From: Epiperipatus broadwayi
Taxonomy: Eukaryota > Onychophora > Udeonychophora > Euonychophora > Peripatidae
Length of the DNA stretch: 64,000 bases
Assembly (NCBI GenBank): GCA_028023455.1
Contig: JAQFVV010012400.1
Location: forward strand, 17,107,490 to 17,171,489
Direction of reading: 5' to 3'
The notes beneath the pieces are model-generated. The model searched no databases. It was given only the letters and a program-made list of their open reading frames with translations, and was not told the origin of the DNA. A program made the translations under genes and the position numbers. Shown here piece by piece: positions 24,436 through 33,954 of the stretch. Within the stretch, counting starts at the first letter, position 1, and every line of letters starts with the position of its first letter.

Positions 24436-25374
24436 TTATTTGGAGATCTTTTCCTTTGTACAAAGCATATTGTAGTCTGCATAAAATTGCACATGTACAT
24501 CCAGTCCATTTTTAATATTTCCATTTTTCATCTTGACTGGATATTTATAAAACATATCTGGAGGAATTATTTTATATAACCTCCTATTACAAACTCCATT
24601 TAGAAATATGGACTCTTGGTACCTTATGTAATATGCCTTGAAGTTTTTCAGAGAGATTGACTCTCTATACCATACATACTTTATTTTTAAACTTTCTAGA
24701 AAGATTGACTCCCTGTACCATATATAAGGCACTTTGAAGTTTTCCAAAGAGATTGACTTTCTATACCAGATATCATTCACATTTAAATCTTCCAGAAAGG
24801 TTGATTCTCTGGGCCACGTATAATTTATTTTTAAATTTTCTAAAAAGGTTGACTCTTTGTACCATATATAAGGCACATTTAAATTTTCCAGAGCATTTAC
24901 ATTTTTCAGAGAGATAGATTCTTTGTACCATATATAATGGACATTAAAACTCTTCAGAGAGATTGACTCTCTGTACCAGATATAATTCATTACATCTTCC
25001 AGAGAGGTTGATTCTCTGTGCCATGTATAATTTATTTTTAAACTTTCTAAAAAGGTTGACTCTTTGTACCAAATATAATCTGCTTTTAACTCTTTCATAG
25101 TATTTAAATTTTCCAGAGAGATTGATTCTCTGTACGATACACACTGGACATTTACATTTTTCAGAGAGATAGATTCTCTATACCATATATAAGGTATCTC
25201 CAATCTATTTAAGAAGACAGATTTTTGAAACCACACATGCTGGTTTGTTACTAGATTGAGAACTACAGACTGTTGAAACTTTTGTTCTCTTTCTAAAATA
25301 TCTGGTTTCATCTCCCCTGTTGCCTCTCTTAACTCAATCACCTTATCTGGTGTATGTAGTTTTTCCTCCAACTC
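24436..25374 (-). CDS. Repeat protein of long-LTR element (about 13 YxWYRESxxL repeats)
   Basis: A 311-residue open frame on the minus strand. After a charged start (EEKLHTPDKVIELREATGEM) it consists of about 13 tandem units of 15-22 residues with the pattern [YH][IV]W[YF][RK]ES[IT][SF]L[EK][ND].[LVF][NK][VI]. Examples are YIWYRESISLKSFNVH, YIWYKESTFLENLKIN and YVWYRESISLKNFKAY. Two units are longer by 6 residues. The unique C-terminus (about 60 residues) reads IIPPDMFYKYPVKMKNGN and LDVHVQFYADYNML. The first codon of the open stretch is TTG, not ATG. The frame is +1 to the upstream Gag-like ORF and overlaps its end, so it is probably the downstream part of the same protein, joined by frameshifting or by a single indel. 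I recognise no family; the regular aromatic/Ser/Leu spacing suggests a solenoid. Coding strand and continuity are directly visible; function is unknown. Confidence 0.7.
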   Translation of the reverse strand, partial: ELEEKLHTPDKVIELREATGEMKPDILEREQKFQQSVVLNLVTNQHVWFQKSVFLNRLEIPYIWYRESISLKNVNVQCVSYRESISLENLNTMKELKADYIWYKESTFLESLKINYTWHRESTSLEDVMNYIWYRESISLKSFNVHYIWYKESISLKNVNALENLNVPYIWYKESTFLENLKINYTWPRESTFLEDLNVNDIWYRKSISLENFKVPYIWYRESIFLESLKIKYVWYRESISLKNFKAYYIRYQESIFLNGVCNRRLYKIIPPDMFYKYPVKMKNGNIKNGLDVHVQFYADYNMLCTKEKISK

Positions 25375-26038
25375 TTTTCCTTCTTTTCACTTCATGATCT
25401 ATCCCCATCTGCTCTCTGTCCATCACCTCATGTATTCTTATTACTGAGAGATTAGGTTTTATGGCTACTATCGGCCTTTCCATTTCTTGTGATCTACTCT
25501 CCTCTATCAGTATATTAGCTGATTTACCTATTTCTTCCTCTAATCTCTCACTCCTTTCTCTATTATCAGTAGTCTGACAATCTAGCTTATCTTTTAACAC
25601 TAGTGAGCTTTGACTACCTTCTATTATGCTCTCTATGGATTGACATATCCTTTGTCCTAGACTTTCCATACTTTTCTTACTCTCTTCTCTTAGACTTTCT
25701 ATATTTTTCTCCATCTTTTGTTCTAGATTTTTCATCCCTTGCTTACTATCTTCTCTCATACTTCTGAGCATCTGCATTATCATGTCCATGTCTGATGGTG
25801 CCATCTTTGCTATCTGAGCCTGGCCCACTTCTGACTCCTCATCTACTTCCACACTTGAGGCCGTATTATTGCTACTAACATTAAAGGCATCTTCCTCTAC
25901 TTCCTCTCTTTCCTCTTGTGTTTGTTTTAAGAAAACCTCCCCATCCTCTTCTTCAGTATGAAAACGATCACTGATTCCTGGTATTGGGGCACCTTCCTCT
26001 TCCATAACCTCTTCCATACTATAATTTAGTTCACTCAT
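25343..26038 (-). CDS. Gag-like coiled-coil protein of long-LTR element
   Basis: A 231-residue ORF with a real ATG (MSELNYSMEEVMEEEG). The N-terminal 75 residues are highly acidic (EEEDGEVFLKQ; EEREEVEEDAF). A coiled coil follows at about residues 85-180, rich in heptad-like patterns (MIMQMLRSMREDSKQGMKN; EKNIESLREESKKSMESLGQ; RSERLEEEIGKSANILIEE). It ends in a basic KRRKRVGGK segment. This resembles the coiled-coil N-termini of invertebrate gypsy Gag proteins, but there is no capsid WW block and no zinc knuckle. A 1.3-kb leader separates it from the 5' LTR. It ends by overlapping the repeat-protein frame (25343-25374) near an A-rich run, where a shift would fuse the two. No pol follows. Confidence 0.7.
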   Translation of the reverse strand: MSELNYSMEEVMEEEGAPIPGISDRFHTEEEDGEVFLKQTQEEREEVEEDAFNVSSNNTASSVEVDEESEVGQAQIAKMAPSDMDMIMQMLRSMREDSKQGMKNLEQKMEKNIESLREESKKSMESLGQRICQSIESIIEGSQSSLVLKDKLDCQTTDNRERSERLEEEIGKSANILIEESRSQEMERPIVAIKPNLSVIRIHEVMDREQMGIDHEVKRRKRVGGKTTYTR

Positions 26039-26490
26039 GTTATAAAACTATATATATCCCATCTGTACTTCCCTGACCATCAAAAACCCACACATCCTTT
26101 CCTTGTCTGACACCTATTCTGACCAACTGACTGATTTGATTTTCACCTTATTATGCATTACAAATACAAAAAAAAAATTTAATGTCCTTATTTAATGAAC
26201 TACACAACAATAATCTATATAGTGCATGTCTGTCTGTAATAGCCCAAATTATACATTCATCCATTCTCCCAGAAATCTGACAGATATTGACAGTCCACAG
26301 AATGACTAGCAGTTCACAATCTTGAGACAAATAAAAGAATTCAGTCACAGCACTATAATCACACAATGCATCACGAGCACTCAGAAGATCATCCCAATTC
26401 GATCACTATTAACTACCACAACCCTTGATTGAATGAAACAAACTCTGTTGCAATAAAAGATGTATTTTAAGTCTTAGGGGCTAAAGTAGA

Positions 26491-26775
26491 TAAACTATGC
26501 CTTGCTCTCTCTCTTGGAGTCTTATGTGGCAAGTATCAAGGAATGCCCTGCTTATTATAGACTACAAAAACGAAACCTTGCTCTCTCTCTTGGAGACTTA
26601 TAGGCTGGTATCATGGCAGGACTGCTGTTAACTGCTTCATGATAACATAAGAATAACATATAACTGGATTGGAAAACTATGCTGTGCTCTCTCTCTTGGA
26701 GACTTATAGGCTGATATCATGGCAGGTCTGCTGTTAACTGCTTCATGATAACATAAAGATAACTATAAATTGGGT
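26491..26775 (-). repeat. Leader tandem repeat of long-LTR element
   Basis: Three copies, at 26491-26555, 26571-26665 and 26671-26775, share ttgctctctctcttggag followed by cttat.ggc. The last two also share ggtatcatggcaggNctgctgttaactgcttcatgataacataa-type sequence (two adjoining blocks). They lie in the untranslated leader between primer site and Gag-like ORF, where packaging or translation signals are usually found. Confidence 0.75.
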
Positions 26776-27340
26776 TGGACCAGTGAATGGGTTTGATCAT
26801 TCATAAGTTACACGAAATACATAGCATTCTCAAGGCAATGACAAAACTCCACTCATCATCAAAACTGCAAACTAACCAACCAAACTCCAACGATCAAACC
26901 ATCCAATCAAACCTCTAAAATCATAGACTTTTTACAAAATGAACTCCCCAAACACACATGAGACTACTATTCCATAATTCATCACTATTACTATGCCTAT
27001 TCTATCTGGCAATAAATCATTTTAATGTTCCAAAACAAACAAAAAAAAATTCTATTATTTATTTCACCCTTGTCTTAAGTTGTGATATTCATCTCTATTT
27101 TCAAAATTGATAAAACAAAACTAAGCTGTTTTGGCTGTACCCATTTTATCATCATCAATGAATAATTAAATCATATTAAACATCATCATCTAAAATAAGA
27201 CTGTTTGGCCAAGAAAATTTTGTAAGACAAAAAAAATTTTTTTTACTGAAAAAAAATTTTTTACTAAAAAAATTTCTCTCTTTTTAACCACACATCTCCT
27301 ATCATTCTATAGACTCCCTTTTTCAGGTATATGGTAAAAT
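26776..27340 (-). other. Leader of long-LTR element, remainder
   Basis: Non-coding between the leader repeats and the primer site. It contains A/T homopolymer runs (27219-27275) and no ORF of note. Confidence 0.5.
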
Positions 27341-27341
27341 A

Positions 27342-27363
27342 TCAAGCCCCAGTTGGGCGTCCA
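27342..27363 (-). other. Primer-binding site of long-LTR element (tRNA-Lys-like)
   Basis: The minus strand reads TGGACGCCCAACTGGGGC, one base after the 5' LTR end (...TTACA). It differs from the well-known Lys-1,2 primer site TGGCGCCCAACGTGGGGC by one inserted and one missing base. Equivalently, the plus strand reads like a tRNA 3' end, agccccagttgggcgtcca. This fixes the orientation and the LTR boundary. Confidence 0.7.
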
Positions 27364-27364
27364 T

Positions 27365-30300
27365 TGTAACATAATTAATGATGTTTCAAATAACTATTAC
27401 CATATCTGAGTTGAAAGGTAGTCCATAGAATGATCATAATATTTAAAATAATGTTGGATTTCTCAATATCCAAATATCAAGAATTATAAGCAAATTATTA
27501 ATAACAAGTATTATAACTCAGGTATATGAAATCACGTGAGGTGAGTACACTAGTAATTCAATAAAATATAACTCAGGTATACAGACAGTAGATCTTATCC
27601 ACTTTCATTTCTTGGTTTGATGCTAAGTGCATGTTTAAACAAATACTAAGTGAATATGGTCTAGCAGGGCGCCACTAGATTATCTGAATCTAGACATGGT
27701 TATATCTAATAACCTTTCACATGTACCGGGTTTGAATCCCCTTTTTTGGTACTTTATTTCTAATAAAAATGGGAGATTTTGCTTTTTGAGCCATATCACT
27801 ATACGCACTAATATTTAGGTAAAAGTAAAACATCTATAAACCAAAGTGGAGTATATTAGACATAAATCATTTCTCAGATCTTAACATAACAAATGTGTTT
27901 CAATATTTTTATAAGTTTACTAGCTCAGATTATATATAACTAATTTAGGATGGCAATTCACTCATCCTTGCATGAAATAGATGACGGGATGTGGTTATAA
28001 TAATACTAAGAAATCACTAAATATTATAAAATTAATATTTATTTATGGCCTTTAAACAGTTAAACAGCTCATTAATTAAAACGTTGATGACGATGATGAT
28101 GATGATAATAATAACGATAATGACAATGGTTTCAACTACAGCTCTAGGACTAAGCCTAAACATAAAACTAATTTTTATAAAGAAATTCATAATTATTGCT
28201 TAATTTTAGCATATTTAATCATATCTTAAACAACTAATATTTAACCATTGATGATGAATGATCACACTTACTAAAGACTACTCTTAATGAAATATATACG
28301 CCTCGTTTAATAAAACAAACTAATATTTATTACTGCATTTCTAACATATACATAAAAATTTCTAGATAAACATGAAAATTGATATGAATAATAATAATGA
28401 TAATAATTGATTATATAACAATCCTCAGATTAATTTCAAGTTCTTCCCCCTTTCCCTTCAAATGTATTTTGTATTAAGTTGGATGTCACATTGACCATGA
28501 TTTTCACTCCATGAGAAAAGTATTTCAAGAAAAAAATATTATCTGCTCATTAGCACACATACTTTATAAATCTAACATGTAAGTAGAATGTTAAAAAAAA
28601 ATGTTAATAGAATTGAAAGAGCAAGTTTTAGAAACAAGTTTTAAATTATTTTCTCCCCCTCTCTTCTACCTCTGAAATGCTATACTTAACTTGAAACAAA
28701 ATAATCTAATATTCTAATACTACTTGTTACTTCACATTCACTCACAATTATACACATATAAAAATATTATTATGTATGTGCGTCTTTTATCCCATAATAA
28801 AATATTATTTAAAACCAAAATAATAATAATATATTAGTTAAAACTAAAATCATAATACCATAAAAAAAATTGTTTTACACATTAATATTTTTCATAACTG
28901 TAAAATTAATAAACAAATAATTTTGATACATTCAAGATCATTTATGAAGCTCAAAGTTATTATTAGTAAGACATTCTTGTTTTTAATCGATCTGAATAGT
29001 CTTTAAAAGTTCTTTAAATAAAATATACCCCTTTATTGCTAAAATGTTTATTAAGACTCTGATATCATAAAGAAAATAGATATAAAAAGTCATATTACCG
29101 ATCTTTTGTTTGTGGCGAATTTCCAAGGGTTCAAACTTGTCTTGTATAATGTCTATATTTCTGCAGCTACCATTTCCGTTTTACGTGGGAACAATCTCTT
29201 TCTTGAGGTGTATAACTATTTGATGATGATGACTCTATTGAGGTTATTTGCTTTAGTGGACAATTTGGAAATCATTATATTAATTTTTCTTTTCTTCCTG
29301 TCAAGCATGTGGATGAAATACAGCAGTTGTTTTCACATTTATAAATTTTCTTGAGTTTAAAATCAGTTGTTGGAACAATTAATTGGACTTGATTAATATT
29401 TATCAGTAGATTAATTCATCTTCTTTGAATGCAGGTGAATGCTTTCTTCCTTCTATTAAAAACATCTTATTTCTCTGGTCAGTTGAAAGGTGTAGAATAT
29501 TATTTTAGATACAACATCTTTTCTTTCCTATATGATGTGCAGCTTCCCCAGATGGTCCGGCAAAGATGGGACATACATATAATTTTTCTAACCAGCCATT
29601 TCTTATATTTTCAACATTCAATTTAATAGTCTAATAATCTGAATCATAATCACAATAATAATAATAATTCCAGACAGCTTTTTATATCCAATTTTTAGCT
29701 AACTTAACCAATCAGAGATAGCGTCACTTGCTATTTTTGAACAAATTCGTTTTAATTAGATCTCTAATTTATTTTCAACTAAATTATTTTTCAACTGAAA
29801 AGTTTAATCCTTTTTCCAGACACTTTTGTTTTAAAAAAATAGACTTAATCCTTATTTCCTTTCTTTTTTTACATCTAGGTAACATTTCAAATTTTTGAGC
29901 TTCCTTCTTTAGATCTTAAGATAAGACAATTTCAAAATTAGAGTTCCCACCCATTATAAACTCCCAAAGTGAAAATCAATCATTTACAAAAACAAAATTG
30001 CTACAAAGATAGATATCTGATTAAACAGATTTCCTCTTTTAACATAAAATTGTACAAAAAAAATAATTTGACAGATTTAATCCTTCCTTTTCTTTCAATA
30101 TTTAATAAATGTAAATTTCTGTATGTAATGTACACACATCCTTCATTATTTCAAATCATTCATAAACTAACATTAAATAATATAATTGCTAGCTTAGTAA
30201 TTATAACCCTATTATTTAATTAAATTTGTAACTTTTAAATCCCAATTACAATAATAGAAAAGAAAACAGAAGTATAGAATAAGATATTAGAATTGATCAA

Positions 30301-31587
30301 GCATAGGTTAGTTTTAAAGAAAGTTAAAATGTTGAATATTTGAAATATGAAACAATTAAATAGCTTACACATACACTGCCTATACATATGCATTATAACT
30401 TTGCTTTTTAACAGAAAAACTAAATATTAAATAGTTTAAATGTGTGTATTACCTTTCTATCAACACACAAACAAATAAAGCATATAATTGTTGGACATAC
30501 ATATAATTTTTCTAACCAGCCATTTCTTATATTTTCAACATTCAATTTAATAGTCTAATAATCTGAATCATAATCACAATAATAATAATAATTCCAGACA
30601 GCTTTTTATATCCAATTTTTAGCTAACTTAACCAATCAGAGATAGCGTCACTTGCTATTTTTGAACAAATTCGTTTTAATTAGATCTCTAATTTATTTTC
30701 AACTAAATTATTTTTCAACTGAAAAGTTTAATCCTTTTTCCAGACACTTTTGTTTTAAAAAAATAGACTTAATCCTTATTTCCTTTCTTTTTTTACATCT
30801 AGGTAACATTTCAAATTTTTGAGCTTCCTTCTTTAGATCTTAAGATAAGACAATTTCAAAATTAGAGTTCCCACCCATTATAAACTCCCAAAGTGAAAAT
30901 CAATCATTTACAAAAACAAAATTGCTACAAAGATAGATATCTGATTAAACAGATTTCCTCTTTTAACATAAAATTGTACAAAAAAATAATTTGACAGATT
31001 TAATCCTTCCTTTTCTTTCAATATTTAATAAATGTAAATTTCTGTATGTAATGTACACACATCCTTCATTATTTCAAATCATTCATAAACTAACATTAAA
31101 TAATATAATTGCTAGCTTAGTAATTATAACCCTATTATTTAATTAAATTTGTAACTTTTAAATCCCAATTACAATAATAGAAAAGAAAACAGAAGTATAG
31201 AATAAGATATTAGAATTGATCAAGCATAGGTTAGTTTTAAAGAAAGTTAAAATGTTGAATATTTGAAATATGAAACAATTAAATAGCTTACACATACACT
31301 GCCTATACATATGCATTATAACTTTGCTTTTTAACAGAAAAACTAAATATTAAATAGTTTAAATGTGTGTATTACCTTTCTATCAACACACAAACAAATA
31401 AAGCATATAATTGTTGTCCCACTCTCTTTCTGTTTAAAGCTTTTGAAATTTTGATCTGGTAGGGTTTGAACTTGGATGCCCTACAGCTTCTTTTATGGTT
31501 ATATAAAAATGTGATGATGATTTTGGTTTACCTTTTCTACATGCACATTACTATAAATTTAGCTAGTGACTAAATTGTAATGGCACA
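27365..31587 (-). repeat. 5' LTR of long-LTR element (4223 bp, with internal duplication)
   Basis: Copy of 20881-24266 with few substitutions, differing by a deletion of about 80 bp at its 3' end and by a tandem duplication of about 924 bp (29571-30493 repeated as 30494-31417). The junction is visible at 30494, where gttgtccc of the other LTR is replaced by a return to gacatacatataattttt. It carries the same tRNA-like block at 27655-27755. Confidence 0.85.
29571..31417. repeat. Tandem duplication (2 x ~924 bp) inside the 5' LTR
   Basis: 29571-30493 and 30494-31417 are almost identical, including gtgaaaatcaatcatttac and the minor variant attacaataatagaaaag, which differ from the corresponding single copy at 23160-24080. 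The duplication therefore arose after the LTRs began to differ, or in the parent template. Confidence 0.85.
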
Positions 31588-31604
31588 ATATATAATAAGC
31601 CTGT

Positions 31605-31835
31605 GTTTCAGTTATTGTAGAGATGTCTGCCCATCCTTGCATATGTATTTAATGGATTATGTCCTGTACATGTGGGGTTCAGATTGACTTTAGTTCAACA
31701 TGGGTGTGATAAGAATCTTGGCCTCAGGGTGACCTTCGAGCATTCCATAATCAGATTTTCAATTGGATGGACGGTTGAAGAGTTGGAGTGTGTAGTAGAT
31801 TGGAGCCGGTCCATTAAAGAAGATTGTCTATCTTA
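31605..31835 (+). other. GC-richer open patch of unknown origin
   Basis: Just outside the LTR the base composition rises sharply above the surroundings for about 220 bp. A plus-strand frame is open from about 31620 to a stop near 31834 and includes the stretches LTLVQHGCDKNLGLRVTFEH and IIRFSIGWTVEELECVVDW. The second block faintly recalls the C-terminus of class V aminotransferase/cysteine desulfurase proteins (S.IRfs.G..T.eE.d..v). A usable acceptor (tgtgtttcag or ttattgtag) precedes it. This could be a host last exon, part of an unrecognised element, or chance. Confidence 0.25.
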
Positions 31836-32924
31836 ATATATATCTGAGCACTTATAGTATATATGTGTGGGAAATGATAATCTGGACCAACTGATGATTG
31901 CTGGTTTAGCATGAAATACGTATATTGTATCAGTGTTATTAGGAAGACTGGAGAGTGGTGGGTTGTGTGAAAATCTGTGCTATATATTATATATAGGGCA
32001 TATGAATTAAAGAACAACAGAAAATTTTTAATAATAAGTGACTTCTAATATTTTACTATTAATTTTGATAAATTAAAAGTTTAAAACAATCTACTTATAT
32101 TACTTACATTCATATTTCAAATGAATCAACATAAAACAGAAAATTTTAGTTCTAACTAAAACTTAATGTGTTGTTATTTATGCTGATTGATTAAGACTTA
32201 AAATTAGTTTGTATATATAAATAGTTAAATTTAAAATCAATCGCATACATACAACAATAAAAAAAAATTGATCAAATTAATTACCATTTAATCTTCTTTG
32301 TTTTCTTTTCATTTTAAAGTTCGACAACTATTTGACATGTCTTTGTCCGTTCTGCTGTAAGTTGAATTAACATGTAAAATAACTTGAAATAACGAAAGTG
32401 TGAATTCTTAAAGCATGAATTCATGAGTCCTTTTGTAGACAGTTATCTTGCAGTATTCTTTTATCTGGGTTAGGTTGTAATGGATCAAATGACAGTGATC
32501 AACCAATTTTGAACACTTAGATAATGCTTATATTGACTTGCTGTATATGAATAGCTATTCATTTTCCCAATTATTTTCTACTCCAAATGCCTGCCTATTA
32601 ATAATTTGCTTCTCTTCCAATAGATGTTAATTATGAAATAGGGTAAGATAAAGGAGATTAAATACCTGGACCATAATTTACCGTTTATCCTGCCATTCTT
32701 AATGACATCAAATCCAATCAAATATTATAGTTATGCAAAGAAAATTGTTTAAAAAACAGCAGCAAAGTTTTGCTTCCCTTTTCTTAATGGCTATTGTCAA
32801 ATATGCCTGTTACTATAGTGTTTTTTTTTATTGTTTAGCTCAGTCTTTCACGTGCTACTATCAATATCTTTATTATAACAATCGTCGATTTTTAAATATT
32901 AAAGTTTAAATTTAAAGTGACTGT
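31836..32924. other. AT-rich interval without recognised gene
   Basis: No coding segment, repeat or RNA gene recognised. Confidence 0.4.
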
Positions 32925-33130
32925 TCCATCATCACGCTTTCTTTGCCAGTACTTCAGATTTGCTCATATATAAGCGTTTGAGTCGTATGAATAAGAGAAT
33001 TCCTTTTATTCCTGCATAAATACTATATCTTGTATTGGTGAGAAAGTATTCATTTATTATTAACATTCGCAAAGCGCATGCACAATTAGCGTGAAAGGCT
33101 GATATTTGAATGTAAATATTAAAGTTAAAA
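32925..33130 (+). repeat. Repeat 'arm' family, copy 2
   Basis: Reverse complement of 35745-35950 over about 200 bp. Landmarks are cacgctttctttgccagtac, tgctcatatataagcgtttg, ctatatcttgtattggtgag, and cgcaaagcgcatgcacaat. It is in the same orientation as the weaker copy at 5000-5165. Confidence 0.8.
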
Positions 33131-33479
33131 AAAAAAATTATATACAAAAATATGCCTTACAATTTACAAAAGAAAAAATGAATAAATAAATAAATGAGTA
33201 CTACACAATAAAAGTACATTGCAAACAATTTCAAAAACAAAAAATAATGTAAACACATTTAGTAATTTCATATGCCAATATTTTAATCACTGATATTACT
33301 AGAGGCAAATACTTTAAATATAAACCAATATCTTTTTTATATTACCACTGCCATTTACATTCCAAAATCATAAATAAATGCACATAAAAAAAAAAAATTG
33401 AAATAAATAACAATAACAACATATATATATATATAAACTCCAATATCAAAGCCAAATCAAAGATATTTTTTTAAAAACA

Positions 33480-33640
33480 ATAATGACACTTTGATGGAAA
33501 AGGTAGGTCTTTCCAACCTTTACAATATCTTAGCTCTAAAGAAGATTGCTGGTCAACCAAAACTGTCAGATTGAAGAGGTTTAATAAAATAAGCATTGTA
33601 ATAGTAATAAAAAAAGGTGGATTTGTTTAAATTATTTATC
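33480..33640 (+). repeat. Dispersed repeat tail, copy 2
   Basis: Reverse complement of 5345-5450. Reads ttagctctaaagaagattgc, then aaaactgtcagattgaagag, then gtttaataaaataagcattg. In the 33-36 kb region its orientation relative to the 35.75-kb arm equals that in the 5-kb copy, so arm and tail probably belong to one element reading on the minus strand here. Confidence 0.5.
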
Positions 33641-33861
33641 TCTTTTTTTTTTTTTTGCTGGTAAACATTGGTGCAAGATTTTTATTTATTTGTTCTTATA
33701 AGTATATTAACATTGTTATTCAAAGAAACAAATATGGAAAATTTATATTGATTATTATAAAACATTATGACTAAATAAAGATTTTCAAAATCATCTGAAA
33801 TTTTCCAAAACCTAATCATTTTAATAAAAATTTTAAAATGATAAAGTGCATAAATACTCAC

Positions 33862-33948
33862 AAGTGGCAGATAGGAACCTTCATGCTTATTAGGCTCTTC
33901 AGGGGAATCCCCAACCCTAGAAGAAGATTTTGTGCACGAGCAGTTTTG
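33862..33948 (-). CDS. Candidate host-gene internal exon (87 nt)
   Basis: On the minus strand a long pyrimidine tract (gttttttttgttgttttttt) is followed by atag and then by an exon starting CAAAACTGCTCGTGC. The exon ends ...TGCCACTT and the donor is GTGAGTATTTAT, close to the consensus. The exon is exactly 29 codons. In phase 0 it reads QNCSCTKSSSRVGD and then SPEEPNKHEGSYLPL without a stop; a second frame is also open and the third is closed. Its base composition is clearly richer in G+C than the surroundings. This combination is what a real small constitutive exon looks like. I do not recognise the protein. It lies between inverted repeat arms, so it could also be part of that repeat. Confidence 0.55.
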
Positions 33949-33954
33949 CTATAA

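Larger units (their letters stand above)
20881..31587 (-). mobile_element. Long-LTR, pol-less (LARD-like) LTR retrotransposon
   Basis: Two nearly identical direct repeats (20881-24266 and 27365-31587), each TG...CA on the minus strand (TGTGCC at the start, TTACA at the end), flank a 3.1-kb interior. The flanking bases are ATAT on both sides (20877-20880 and 31588-31591), a plausible 4-bp target duplication. A tRNA-Lys-like primer site lies next to the 5' LTR and a G10 polypurine tract next to the 3' LTR, so this is a genuine reverse-transcribed element in minus orientation. The interior encodes a Gag-like coiled-coil protein and a repeat protein, but no protease, RT or integrase. LTRs longer than the interior with no pol match the LARD class (large retrotransposon derivatives) known from plants. 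High LTR similarity implies a recent insertion mobilised in trans. Confidence 0.8.
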
